Shown one piece after another: positions 33,498 to 45,372 of a DNA stretch of 64,000 nucleotides. Numbering within the stretch: the stretch's first letter is position 1; each line of letters begins with the position of its first letter. Both the position numbers and the translations under genes were made by a program. The DNA comes from Naganishia liquefaciens (taxonomy: Eukaryota > Basidiomycota > Tremellomycetes > Filobasidiales > Filobasidiaceae): the NCBI GenBank assembly GCA_013423385.1, contig BLZA01000021.1, positions 992,001 through 1,056,000 of the forward strand, given 5' to 3'. Below the pieces are notes generated by a model. It saw only the letters and a list, made by a program, of their open reading frames with translations. It did not search any database and had not been told where the DNA came from.

Positions 33498-34329
33498 CTT
33501 GTTGCGGTATCCAAGGGAGTGGGGGGCCAACCTATGATGCGCCTGGTCAATAGTGCGTGCCGATGACGAAGGCGCTATAGGTTAATTCGATAAAGTTTTG
33601 CAGAGACCGGCTCTAAGAATTGTTGCTCTTGGAACCGGGTCGTTTAAGAGGGTGATATGGGTGATGTGACAGCATTGTCGTGACCTGGCCGCTAGGGGTA
33701 TGCTCCGCATCTATATATCAGGATTCTAGTTCTGAAACCTGTAGCCGCAGAAGGAGGACTCCTTTCGCAGTAATGTTGAAATCCTCTGCCAGAAAGGTAG
33801 GCTGCGGGTACTTGCGCAAAGGAATCCTCCGTCCGGTAGGCCTCCTCTGTAAACCATTTTGACACGCTGTTTTGATCCAGGAGCAGAATCGCCGGATGAT
33901 CCCTTGGATTTGAGCTGGTTGATCTCTCCACTGGCACACTGCCGCCTACCCGTTGTACGTCCAGATCGATGCCGATCTTTCCCATGGACAGTGTCCAGCG
34001 ACAAGGTCTTCACGCGATCGTTTGAGAGAGATGTAACAGCAGCAGGAACGATAGGTATAGCATAGAACATCCATGAACAGCAACAGTCTTGCATCGGTTT
34101 ACACGGGGACGCATACTGATACAAACTTAGTGCAATGGGCGTTTCAACTCCAGACATTGTCTCACAAGGTTAACGTCGCGGAACGTGGAAGCGACTGTGT
34201 TTAGTGAGATGAAGGAGCTGATGATTGGTGAGCCGATGAGCCCATGAAGGTAAATCGCGCGCTCGCAAGGCAAATCACCCGGCTTGTTGATCGGTTCATA
34301 ACTACAATCATGATCCTCAAAACATCAAA
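33498..34329. other. Intergenic region before the tRNA gene
   Basis: About 830 bp. The longest frame is minus 34157-33726 (143 codons, ATG start) without homology or splice support, which I leave uncalled. It is probably the promoter of the secreted-protein gene. Confidence 0.4.
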
Positions 34330-34423
34330 GGGGCTATGGCGCAGTTGGTAGCGCGCAATCTTAGCATGTCTCCGAGCGAGAACAGCATGGTTGAGGTCTC
34401 GGGTTCGAATCCTGATGGCTCCA
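34330..34423 (+). tRNA. tRNA-Ala (anticodon AGC) with a 21-nt intron
   Basis: The cloverleaf folds cleanly. The acceptor stem GGGGCTA pairs with TGGCTCC, with discriminator A at 34423. The D arm GCGC...GCGC encloses AGTTGGTA, and anticodon stem CAATC pairs with GGTTG. Anticodon loop TTAGCAT places AGC at 34363-34365. The T arm is TCGGG-TTCGAAT-CCTGA. The intron 34367-34387 sits at the standard position one base 3' of the anticodon, leaving a 73-nt mature body. A and B boxes (TGGCGCAGTTGG and GGTTCGAATCC) are intact, and an oligo-T terminator follows from 34424. Position 34 A is expected to become inosine, reading GCU, GCC and GCA. Confidence 0.95.
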
Positions 34424-34440
34424 TTTTATTTTTGCTTGGT
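34424..34440 (+). terminator. RNA polymerase III terminator of tRNA-Ala
   Basis: T-rich run ttttatttttg immediately after the discriminator base, as expected for Pol III termination. Confidence 0.75.
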
Positions 34441-35174
34441 TCCGCCTGAACGAATTGGTCGTTGCGTTTGGCTTTTTGGGCGGCAACTTCCGCATATGCT
34501 TGTTTGCTCTTATGAGAAGGTTGTCACCCTGATGAGACCGACCGAATACCCAGCGCTCCTCCAAATCGCAAGGAAAGTCATCGAGGAGGCCCTGCCTCGA
34601 AACACTGAAACACCTGCCCGAACGTGAATATGTCATTCTGTCCGCTACCCTAGCCTCATCGGTACAGCCGGCAGCCTCTGGTCTGAGGTCCGCGATGCGG
34701 GGCAAATGGAAGATCTCTAGAGAGTCAGAACTGCCTAGCCCCCTCATCCCATGGTCATCCCATGATCATCCCATGGTCATCTCATGGTCATCCCATGGTC
34801 ATCCCATGGTCAGCCCACACCTCCAGCGATCACAAACAATCTGAACGTGTATATCGCTTCCGGTGGTCAGAGGGGCGTCAATCTGGCCCAAACAAATGCG
34901 TGATGACGAATCGTCGATCGCCCTCCGATTGGTGTCTCGCTCGCTCGGTGTTTCACCAACAATCATGGCATGGCAGTGGCTTGAGCAGTCGATTGAGAGC
35001 TAGCATTGAACGATTCGCAAGTCAAGATCCATCAGCAGAAGACCTCGGGCCTAGCATTCGACGCGAAATCTGGCGCAGGCTTTGCCGGCATACAGGAATC
35101 CGTTGGTTCGCTGGTGGAGAAAGAGCATTCTGGCATATTCATTCTCACATCCCATTGCCTGACTCCGAGACACC
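34441..35174. other. Intergenic region upstream of RAD1
   Basis: About 730 bp including the minisatellite. Open frames here are by-products of the repeat and lack family signal. The 3' half should contain the RAD1 promoter. Confidence 0.45.
34744..34809. repeat. 11-bp minisatellite, six tandem units
   Basis: Six head-to-tail copies of TCATCCCATGG fill 34744-34809 with single substitutions in the second and fourth copies, followed by a decayed partial unit (tcagccc). It lies between the tRNA gene and RAD1 in otherwise unremarkable intergenic DNA. Confidence 0.9.
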
Positions 35175-38100
35175 ATGGAAGATGACACTGCTTCCCAATT
35201 CGGAGGGGAACAAACTACTGTCACTGGTCTGATCAGGGCCAGGAAGCACAACCCGCTACTCAAATTTCACAAGAGCATCATCAGGGATATTGCAGGACCA
35301 GAGGAAGACGATCTCCTAGTATTAGCTAAGGGACTGGGAATGAGAAGGGTGAGTGAGCATACTTACTGACTGCTGGGTTGACTCAATATCCCCTTTCAGA
35401 TTATATGTAACCTCATGAAACTATATGACGGAGAAAGAAATCTGGTGCTTCTGGTGAATAGCCTTAGACTAGCGTACCCGTCGGTTTCAACAGCTGATAC
35501 TTTTACAGGTCAACGCAACGCCAAACGATGAGACTGGCCTGGGAGAAGAGCTTTCAACAATGGGCGTAAGAAAGCCCGGACTGAGGATTGTCGGTCATGA
35601 GATGCCAAGTAAAGTTCGGTATGTAAATATAATGATCTCTAATGAAACCGACAACACTGACTGTATAGTTCATGCTTTTAGTAAGAGTCTCTATGAATCT
35701 GGCGGTCTCATATCCGTCACTTCTCGGATACTTGTCGTGGATATGCTGAGTAGGATGATCCTGCACTCACAATCTCGAATATCACTGAGACTGTTTGCGT
35801 TACAGCAAAAAATATTCCGACGAATCTCATAACTGGCATGGTTGTCCTGCATGCTGAGAGGTGAGCTCGGAACAAGCTCTACATGCGATCTCAGAAATAA
35901 CACGAAATTCTTCAGAGTGACAGCCAACAGCATCGAAACGTTCATCATTCGACTATATAGGCAGGAGAATCTCGTAAGTCATTTGCGCAATCCCGCAAGG
36001 CAAAACCTCATTCCAGCTGCATGTAGAACGGCTTTCTGAAAGCCTTCTCTGATGAGCCCGAAAGTTTCACCTTTGGCATCGCGCCGTTGCAGAATACGAT
36101 GAAGAATCTATGTCTGCGAAAGGTACATCTTTGGCCTCGGTATGTCAACACTTGTGGTCCACAGTGCGCACCTAATTGTCAGACATCGCCTCTCAGCTTC
36201 CACGAAAAAGTGCACGAGTCACTTGGACAACGCCGAGCGGATGTAATAGAGCTATATCAGCCACTTTCTCCCCTGATGACCAGTATACAGAGTGCGATCA
36301 TCGAATGCATGGAAGCCACCTTGGGCGAGCTTCGCAGAAGCAATACGACTGTAAGTCGCCATCCGAGGCTTGAACAGGACTCCGTAAAATCGTCGTGATT
36401 CCCCGTCAATGCAGCTCGATATCGATGACTTTACGGTTGAGAACGCACTGTTCAGAAATTTCGACAGAATCGTACGCAGTCAGCTGGATCCTGTGTGGCA
36501 TCGCGTGGGACCAAGAACTAGAAAGCTGGTTGGCGATCTCCAGGAGTTGCGTAGACTGTTAACGTAAGATACAAGAAAGCGCCGTTTGGAAATCGATATT
36601 GAACGCGTGCCTCGCTTGATCAGGTACCTCCTCTCGTACGACTCTGTTACGTACAACTCGTACCTCGAGACTTTGATCGCCTCCAACTCGACCGCTCAGG
36701 GCGCCGCCAAGCAGAATCAGTCTCCCTGGCTGTATCTAGACGCCGCCAACACGCTGTTCCAATCTGCCAAGAAACGAGCGTATACCATAAGCACGGACAA
36801 ATCGCAAGGTGTAAATGTCACGGACCCTGCCGAGGAGAATGAGGAGGACTGGGAAGCACTGCGCGAGGCAGAGAGGGATGCAAACGGATACCCTATAACG
36901 CATAAAAAGCAACGCAAGTGGCCCGAGGGCGTCCAGCCTGTTCTAGAAGAGCTACCCAAATGGAAGCTCCTTGCAGAAGTACTCGAAGAAATTGAAACGG
37001 AGATAGCGTATGGCCCTGTAGTCGATCTCAGTAAGTTATTTGATGACCCTATCGATGGTTCCATAACGCTTCTTCGCAGCATCGACTGCGAGCAACGCCG
37101 TGTTGGTTCTCTGCAACAGCGACAGAACGTGCTCTCAGCTGCGGGAATATCTTTCTACCATGCGACCATTCACTCCCGGTCAGGATAATGAAAAGGAGGG
37201 TGCGGGCCGGACGATGATGGAGAGACTGCTGAGGACATATTTCTACTGGAAGAATGGTCTGAGGGACATCAGTCAAACTTTCAAAAAGGGTTCAGCAAGC
37301 AAGGATGATGAAATGAACGCTATCAACGAGCAGACCTTCGATACGTCGAATAACAGGAACGGACAGTCTAGCTCCAAACGCGGAGGCGCTCCACCCAATA
37401 AGCGGCGAAGGACCAGAGCGGGCAGCACTTCGGCATCAACACAGCGGTCACAAAGGCGAGAAGATAGTTCCATCGCAGGTCAGGAAGACCTGGAGAATGA
37501 GGGCATCGAGATATTGGACTAGTAGGTCAGGCTCGGCTTGCTAAGCGTCCTCATATTTACTGTGTTTTGCTCTTCAGCACTCGAAGCCTTGAGGTAGGCA
37601 CGAATGACTTCAGCGGCGGGTCGCGGCCGCGCATGGATGGGCATGGTCTATCCTTGGACTCAGGACAAACACTTCTGGCGCCCTCCGCTCAAGAGACCTT
37701 GACAGACGCCTTCGACGATGAAGGTTATGACGAGTTTTACGGATTGATAGAACCGGAGGAAGTCGTTATTGTGCGCCCTTATGGAGGAGACGATGATGAG
37801 CTAGTATTGGCAGAGCTGCGGCCTCGTTTCGTGGTTATGTACGATCCAGATCCAGCCTTCGTCAGGCGTATAGAGGTAAGTTTGCGAGGTTCGGCTGTAC
37901 CATGACTGACCTTGAATACTTTCAGGTTTACAAAAGCTCCAATCCCGGCTTGGCGGTGCGGGTGTACTTTATGATGTACTCTGACTCGGTTGAGGAACAG
38001 CGCTATCTGAGTGGATTGCGCAGGGAGAAGAATGCTTTCGAGAGACTGATCCGCGAAAAGTCGGCAAGTATCATCTCTGTATATTCAATGCAAAAACTGA

Positions 38101-39134
38101 TCAGTCACCTCAGAACATGATAATACCCATCACAGGTCACCCGAGAGCCCCTCATCACATCGAGAGTCGAGCGCGAAGCATGACTAACTTCAGCTCGAGA
38201 AACGCCGGAGGATCCACGAGCGTAGAGCCTGCTCGAGTAAGAAGTATCGCTTCCACCACCTCAATCGATACTGATATTGACTGGCTTGGTAATAGGTCAT
38301 TGTTGATATGCGAGAATTTCGATCGACTCTGCCATCATTGCTACATGCAGCGGACATGTTAATCATCCCGGCCACCCTCACTGTAGGTGACTATATCATT
38401 ACTCCCACCATGTGCGTGGAAAGAAAGAGTGTGCCGGATTTGATTCAGAGTTTCAATTCCGGAAGATTGTGAGTGGACTGGGCATCTTCAGATCTCATAG
38501 CTGATATTTTCTCAAGGTTCACGCAGTGCGAACAAATGAGCATATATTACGCCCAGCCTATTCTGTTGATCGAATTCGAGGAAAACAAGTCATTCCAACT
38601 TCAGGTCAGCACATCGACGATAGGCCCCGACTGACTGTTTGCTGAGCGTCAGTACAGACAATCGTGGAACAACGCGGAATCACGAAAGACAAGAAAACGG
38701 CAGCACCAACGCCGACGGGCATCGATGCCACGACAGTGCAAAGCAAAATCGTACTTTTAACCTTGTCATTCCCTCGACTTCGCATTATTTGGTCATCTTC
38801 AACGCAAGCGACCGTGGACATCATCGCTGACCTGAAGATTAATCATCCTGAACCTGATCTGCTTAAAGCCATCACTATCGGAGGAGATGAAGAAGGCGAA
38901 GTAGGAGCAGGTGCGGCGAGTGGTGAGAGCTCTGGTCTATATAATACCGCCTCTCAGGAGATGTTGCGGGCGATGCCAGGCATTTCTTCACGCAATTGGA
39001 AGCTCGTCATGAGTCGGGTGGACAGTATTCGCGACCTATGCGATGTGGAAAGCGAGGATGCGATGAAGGAAATCATCGGTGGTCAGGAACAGGGGAAAGC
39101 TTGTTGGACATTCATCAACAAGGATGCGAGATGA
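35175..39134 (+). CDS. RAD1: Rad1/XPF structure-specific endonuclease
   Basis: Seventeen exons from 35175 to 39134: 35175-35348, 35400-35453, 35509-35618, 35682-35749, 35806-35860, 35916-35973, 36027-36139, 36197-36350, 36415-36563, 36624-37030, 37080-37521, 37578-37875, 37926-38067, 38136-38236, 38296-38468, 38517-38604 and 38658-39134. With Rad10/ERCC1 it cuts the 5' side of bubbles in nucleotide excision repair and takes part in single-strand annealing and crosslink repair. The N-terminal helicase-like half has [28 protein letters not shown] and [10 protein letters not shown]. The nuclease half has the signature [18 protein letters not shown] with catalytic acids, and [10 protein letters not shown]-like strands. 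A helix-hairpin-helix region ([19 protein letters not shown]) closes it. A basic disordered insert sits near 37330-37480. The gene is complete and looks intact. Confidence 0.95.
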
Positions 39135-39185
39135 CATGCTCTGTTGTCTTTCGTTACATCGCAAGCGGTTGACTTAACCTCTTTT

Positions 39186-41192
39186 TCACGCCTTTCCCAT
39201 CCGCTTCTTCCACTCCATGATTTCCTTGGCAGCCTCGGCTTCATCTTGCGCCTCCTGCTCGCGTATATTTTGCAGCACCTTCTCACCTTCAGATTTCTCC
39301 CAGTCATCGATCTTACCAGATCGAACCGCATCCTTCATGGGATTCTCCATAAGCTGCATCGCAGGGTTCTTAACCATCCGGTCAAACAATGCCATCATTT
39401 TCTCCGCCTCGCGTTCTTTCTCCTCTTGAGACATGTCGGCCATCGGGTGTCTTGGCTCGTCCGTTTCCTGCACCAGTCCAGTGATGGGATTACGAGGGCT
39501 TTCTGTGGAAACGTTCTCCGCGTCCGGTATTTCTTCGATGGTCGCTTCCGCTTTGGAGGGTGGACCCATTCCCTTATGAAAGAGTATTCCCGCTGCGTTA
39601 CCGTATCCAATCTCGTCCGTTAATGATGCGGCTTTGATATCTCCCGCAGTCAGCACACCTCCAGAGACGACCCGTAACAGCACCCTTACCGTTCTCACCG
39701 CAGACTACATAAAGTAATTCACCTGCCGCTGCCGCTGTGATATGATGTTGCGTTGACCTTGCGAAGCTGAGCAGGTAGCCCAAGACATTAGCACGCTCTT
39801 CAAGAGGTCCTGCTGCTGTGGAGCGGTCCCTGTGAAGATGATAAGATAAAGTCAGCAGTCGCTTCAGGTTCAAGCAAGTCTTGCTTACAGGTCCGGCGGT
39901 AGGATCCGGTTTTTCATTTTCCGTCTAACGATAGGATCGGCTTGAATAAGGTTAACGAGCGCCAAGAAGGCTGGCGGCAATGTTTCGTCCAAGATGTCTA
40001 CCGCTCGTTGGTCATAGGTTGAGGCTGGCAATGCATCCCCGGGCTTCCAAGACGGAGGAGGTAAAGTCGCTCTGACGTATGCCATTGTCACGTCCAAAAT
40101 TACATTGGCAGCTCTTGGTAAACGCTCTGCAGCGTCAATGACCTTATTGAGAGATTTTGAGGGTAAGCGCGTGAGAACGTTGATGACGTTGGTCATAGGG
40201 CTCTCCAGCTTGGTTGATGGGCAGGCAAGGAGGAAATCTATCAGTAGAGCTGAAAATCTACGAAACTTTACTCGTCAGACCGGTCGAAATTTGGGATGGG
40301 TAGGACACATACACGTCGAATCTATCATCCCAATCTCGGCCTCGATCCTCCGGATACAGTGCGAATACATGATAGAGAATCTTCAGATATTCTATCACGG
40401 CAAGAGACGAGAAATCTGAATGCTGCACAGCGTCTTGCAACCGCTATGAGGCATGTCAGCGTCTATACGGATTCCAAGCCTTCGAAGATGCTTACAGCTT
40501 CGATCAATTGTAACCCAGATAGTTCGTCGACAAATTTCTCGAGAAATCCATAGCTCGGTCGACTCGTGAGGACCATGATCACGCGTGCCATCAAGAATAC
40601 CCACGTATCATCCGCCGTCACCGCGTTCTGGGAATCCAGCTCGCGCAGCGCCCAATCGCCAAGCCCTTCTTTGAAGCAGATTTCTGGAGCAGACGAATAG
40701 AGAAGAAGCGTGTTGCATATGGCGGAGATGGCGAGTTTCTGGGCTTTGGTACCGCGTGTCGAGGTGGATCCAGCTAGATGATTTTGCGCGTGGTATTGCA
40801 GAGTCTTGATACCTGTGGCCGTTGCGAGGTAGCTTGAACATGGTTGACTACGGGATAAGACCTTGATGCAATCGAGAGCCACCTCGTATGCTATGATAGG
40901 GTATTGATGCCTCATCGGTTGACCGTTCCATGAAGCAAAAGCACGTACTCTGTTCATCCCAGCTTTTCCAAATCGGCTTCTCGGTACCCAGATCGTCCAT
41001 AAGTGCTCGTAAGAGAGAGCTCTTGTCACTGGCAGCCAAGGTACCGGACTGCAGGTCTGCTCGAACGTCAGCAGCTAATGATAGAGCTCTGCAGACCAGC
41101 ATACCATTCATGACTCCCTCGAGCGCAGTCCGGACCGCTGCCGCGTCCCGCCTGTCCGGGATAGCGAGGTATACTTTTGTAGCTGACTGCAT
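39186..41192 (-). CDS. RIC8: Ric8 (synembryn), G-alpha chaperone and exchange factor
   Basis: Minus-strand exons: about 41192-40949, 40890-40496, 40443-40315, 40265-39899, 39829-39690 and 39640-39186. Ric8 folds and activates G-alpha subunits; in Cryptococcus it acts in the cAMP and pheromone pathways. The sequence is an armadillo-like helical solenoid (EVALDCIKVLSRS, SLAVIEYLKILYHVFALYPE, AANVILDVTMAYVRATLPPP, ERANVLGYLLSFARS). The family end follows: EIGYGNAAGILFHKG, NPITGLVQETD, MSQEEKEREAEKMMALFDRM and ENPMKDAVRSGKIDDWE, the part that contacts G-alpha. The open frame continues upstream of the chosen ATG at 41192 to 41282 without another ATG, so a short 5' exon may exist. It converges with RAD1, with only about 50 bp between the stop codons. 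Confidence 0.85.
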
Positions 41193-41647
41193 CACGGAGA
41201 ATCTCCCTGAAGTTTCGAGGGCGTGACATTCCACTGCATACGCTCTTGCGGAAGGAGTCTTGACCTCTGCTTCGTCAGACAATGGCCTTCTGGATCTGAA
41301 ACACCTCTAATAATGGCGGAATCAAATCCGACAATCTGTTTACATTGTGGAATAGTGGCCGCCAATGCCGCTTTCCACCACATATGCATGTCAACCCTGT
41401 AACGTACATCGCAGCCTAGGCAACGCAAAACGCAATGCCACTCCTTGCCAGGGGAGCGCGACGCATGTAAACGTGCGTCCACGTCCAATCGGTACCGGCC
41501 TATCAAACTCCGTGATTGTTCGCTCCCTGTCGGGGATGGCAGGACTTGCGACGCATGCGCATGGGCAATCGACCGAAATGAAAGACTGGGTAGCGAGCTG
41601 ACATGTATATATGCATGACTCATATAGCACAACCAGGGCCATAGATA
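41193..41647. other. Promoter of RIC8
   Basis: About 450 bp between the RIC8 start and the next minus-strand gene's stop. It may hold a first, short RIC8 exon; otherwise featureless. Confidence 0.35.
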
Positions 41648-43528
41648 CTATTCGTCTATCCCGTCCGCCATGATACTCTCGATCAATCCCATTATCTTCC
41701 GCCGTCTCGCCAGCGCCTTCTCTCGCGCCTCCTCGGTCAAGTCTTCCGCTCCCGGCTTCCCCGTTAAGCGATCCCGCTCCATCTCCGACGTCTGGTCATC
41801 ATCACCCTCATCATCAGAATCCACTGCAATAGGCCGTTCAGCACCGCCGGGCATGCTCGACGTATCCCGCCGCCGCGCCTCGACGCGTCCGAGCCCGGGA
41901 ATACCGAGTTCCTGCTGCATGATTTTCAGGTGCTTGAGATGCAGTTCGTCGTAGAAGGGGAGACAGCGCGAGGTGTAGTATTGTTTCAGGGCTCTTTGGG
42001 CAGCTAGCTTCTCCTTCTGTCAGGTCAGGAGGTGATAAGGGGACGGACGGACAGCGGGATAGAGAGCGCTTACCATTACCCTCGCATCGCCCGAGGCTTG
42101 ATCCATCTTTTTCGCTCTGTGCACGCCAATCAGCATGGATTCTAATTTGCAAAACGCTCGCATTCACTCTTCCTTCGCTCTATTCATCTTCTCCCGATGC
42201 GTCCTCACAATCTCCAACCGCTTCTCCCATAGTCGCTTCTCTAAATCATCCTGCTCCTCTTTCAACTAAATCAAATGCATCAGCCGAACCGATCTACAAA
42301 GAGCGCCGAAACTCACCTCCTTCATCCGACGCATGACCGACTGCTCATTCAGACGCTGGGTTACGACAGCCGATGCCCTCCCAAACGGCATATTCACAAA
42401 GTCATCCGTATCCCTCCCCGCATGCAGCTGTTCCACTCGTTGAGCCTCTTTCTCCGTCTCTGCCGCTCTAGCCTCCTGCGCCTCTGTTTCCGCGACGACC
42501 CGCGCATCCTCCTCTACCCGCTCGTGGCGAGCCGTCTCGTTTTCGGCATCTACTTTGTATGTTGGCTCCGGTACGCTGAAGTCTTCGTCGTACGGGTCAT
42601 ACACGGCTGGCCTGGGGCTCATCGGAGACGCTTTCGGTGGCTCACGAGAGCTGATCAGCGGTGGACGCGAGAAATCTGGCGGCACGGACGATCGCGAGGG
42701 TTCCCTCTCCGTATGCTGTGGCGGTGCGATTGGCTGTTGAAGATTTGACGGCGGGGTAGGAAGCGTTCGGTTGATATCTGTGCTGCTCCTCGGCGAGCGG
42801 TCGAGCCTTTGGATAGCCGGTTCTGTATTCCGCTGAGGTTGAGTCTGGTTGAAAAGCTGCTTTTGGTCCGGCAAGGGGAATCTTTGATGGGGCGATTTCG
42901 GTGGGATGCTCTGTTGCGGATACTGCTGATAAGGCAACCTTGACGCGGCGTAGGGATTGTGAAAGTAGGCTCCCGGCTGATTTTGAGGTGGCTCTGGCCA
43001 TTGACGAGCATTCTGTAATGACGAAAGCAGGGATTGCACCGAATCTGAACGTGCGAGATCTTCTTGGTAGCTGGAAAGGTACGACGGAGGCGCCTGCTGT
43101 GCGCCAGCCTGTGACGGGTACGGTTGAGAACCGCTAGGTACGGAAGAGAGATATGATGGTTCCGATGGATTTAGATATGAGTTGTGTGACGAGTGATTTG
43201 AATGATCTGCTGAATTCTGCCCGCCGTCACCCGTTGTTTGGTACTGTTGCTGTGAAGCACTTTGGGACGAGGGAATCGAGGTGTTGGTTTGCGCTGCGCG
43301 CAAGCGGTCCAGTAGTGCCTGAACGCTGCCTGTGTCGAGGTTCTTTGATTGACGAAAGGGGTATTCAGCGTAGAGTCAGTATCCATCTCTGGCGAGGATG
43401 GCGGGACATACGAGAGGCGGGTCCATCTTATGTACTATTCCGAAGGGATACTTGCGGAACGGGATGAGCCGCCAAGAGGTGTCTTGCTTGCCGCAGAATG
43501 GCAATCCATCGTCCGGGCCATCATCCAT
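41648..43528 (-). CDS. Uncharacterised Gln/Pro/Ser-rich protein with C-terminal coiled coil, 550 aa
   Basis: Five exons on the minus strand: 43528-43412, 43342-42317, 42265-42168, 42116-42074 and 42016-41648. Together they total exactly 551 codons. The N-terminus (MDDGPDDGLPFCGKQDTSWR, FRKYPFGIVHKMDPPL) looks ordered. A long Gln, Pro, Ser and Tyr-rich disordered part follows, then an acidic-to-coiled-coil stretch (RHERVEEDARVVAETEAQEA), the motif FVNMPFGRASAVVTQRLNEQ, a strongly charged helix (EEQDDLEKRLWEKRLEIVRT) and RALKQYYTSRCLPFYDELHL. An acidic and basic tail ends in LIESIMADGIDE. I do not recognise the family. The composition suggests a nuclear scaffold or chromatin/RNA factor. It is divergent from NSE4 with about 210 bp between starts. 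Confidence 0.6.
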
Positions 43529-43739
43529 CAACCGCAGGCGCTGTTCGACGAACTCGACTTCAACCACCAGCTCGCTCGATCACGACGTTTCATGTCTCGG
43601 AAACAAACCACGCCTCGAGCGAGGCTATATATACTAGGACGCGTTGATTCATCATGTGCCGACATCATCATCTCCTCTCTTACTCGCTATACTCGGCAAC
43701 GCGCCTCTTCTCGTGCTCCGCCTCTACCCCGTATCCGTG

Positions 43740-45372
43740 ATGCCCCGTGGTGGACGGTACAACGAACCCCCAGAGTCTCAGAATGTCGATCTTATAGAAA
43801 CGCAAATGATGTCAGTAGCTTTCCTCCCTTCTTTTCCCATCATTGAGTTGCCTAGTCACGTCGCTCATTGCGTGGATACTGCTCAGTCGAGAAGCAGATG
43901 ATGCATCACAGCTTCCCGATCTACTCACAGATGCACAAAAGAGAATTATCAAAGCCAGACTCAGGTTGCTCCAGAAGGAAGCCGATGGTGTGTAGTCAAG
44001 CCTGTGCGAGAACCCTCGAGGAGAGAACGCTGATTGCTCGACATGGTGTAGATACAAACCTGCACTATACAACGGCATCGCTAACGACGGTCGAGAGACA
44101 AATCGAAGAAACAAATCGCGAGTTTAAAAAATGTGCGTCGCCCTTTCTTCTTCCTTTCGGTCAACCCTTGCAAATCCCAGCAGACACCCGTCTTGCATTT
44201 ACTGCGTGCTAACTTTCAGAGTCATTTTCTTTCCCTCGGATTCCGAATTCACCCACCTTACAACTCGTCAAGTCGATCCAGTCCGTTATGGGCCAAGCAA
44301 GCCAATGGTCATCAAAGATGCCAGTCTTGCCGTAATAGATTCGAAGGTGATGAGCACGCACACGGACACGGCCGCCAAGATAGGCAAGCTAGCGCGATCG
44401 CACGCGAATGCGTTCGAGGTGGCGGACTTCTTTGATCCGTGCGTTACCTGTCGAAAATCGTGACGCGCTGTGACTTATGGGGTTCTTCGGATAGGTTACG
44501 CGAGTTGATCGGCCTGGAAAGGAGTATGCTGGAGGATGTGGATGAGGACGACGAGAGTGCTCAGCCTGCTGTGCGCCGCGGCGGACGACTCGGTGACTGG
44601 GCGAAAATCGGATGGATGGCCGCGGGACGGAGCCGGAGAGCGCCAGCTGCGGAGTTCATGTAAGAGTCGGGGCAACCAAGCTCCCTGAGTGTGCTTAGTC
44701 CGATTGCAATCCAGGAACGGAATGATGGCCGTCGAACACACAAGACGTGTCGTCCAAAGGAAAGCACGCCAACAACAGGTGCTGCAGCCCGAAGTTCGCC
44801 CAAAAGAAATCCGACAGGAAGACATGAAGCAAGCTGTCAACCCTACGATCGTATTTACCGGCAGACTTGAGGCTCTCCTCGAGAAGCACGACGCCAAGGT
44901 CAACCTCTTCAAGTGGCTCATCAATCCATGGTCATTCGGCCAGACGATAGAGAATACGTTTTATACATCATTTCTCCTGAAAGAATGTAAAGTGGCTATC
45001 GATGAAGCGGAAGATGGAAGTGGTATTCCTTACATCTGTACGTCTTGCCATTTGCATCGGGGATGTATCTCGCGACTTACTGGGTGCATCTGCCCTTTTA
45101 GTCTGCTGCGACCCGCCGAGCGAGGAGGATTTACGAGCGCGAGAGTTTGACGATGCCGGAAATGACATCGGACCGGCCTTGAGAAAGCGGCAGGTAGTTT
45201 TAGAGATGTCTTTGGAAATCTGGCAGGTCAGTAATCAGCGTATGACTGCTGTGTGAAACCTTCCTAAATACGTAGAGAACAGGAAGCCATCGAGCTATTC
45301 GACATCAGGGAAAGCTTTATACCGCATCGGACAGAGGAAGCGCAGCCGGGAGTGGACGGTTGGTATGCGTGA
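43740..45372 (+). CDS. NSE4: Nse4 kleisin subunit of the Smc5/6 complex
   Basis: Exons 43740-43810, 43887-43987, 44052-44132, about 44220-44438, 44495-44659, 44715-45037, 45102-45226 and 45283-45372. Nse4 is the kleisin that bridges the Smc5 and Smc6 heads and binds Nse1/Nse3; the complex acts in recombinational repair and chromosome segregation. The N-terminal helix region reads DAQKRIIKARLRLLQKEAD. The diagnostic C-terminal winged helix is clear: NPTIVFTGRLEALLEKHDAK, VNLFKWLINPWSFGQTIENT, FYTSFLLKECKVAIDEAEDG. It ends QEAIELFDIRESFIPHR, matching the family's last strand. The acceptor of the fourth exon is uncertain because phase fits more than one site. Confidence 0.87.

Noticed and set aside
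33726-34157. 143-codon minus-strand frame with ATG upstream of the tRNA
   Set aside because: No homology, unusual Cys/Ser content and no neighbouring exon; could be chance.
34744-34809. Possible CRISPR-like repeat array
   Set aside because: Units are contiguous 11-mers without spacers in a eukaryotic genome; a minisatellite explains it.
38062-38135. GC-AG intron in RAD1 after AAG TCG
   Set aside because: That donor would break the frame; a GT donor five bases later (38068) fits the phase.
42275-42748. 157-codon plus-strand frame inside the coiled-coil gene
   Set aside because: Antisense shadow of a Gln/Pro-rich coding exon.
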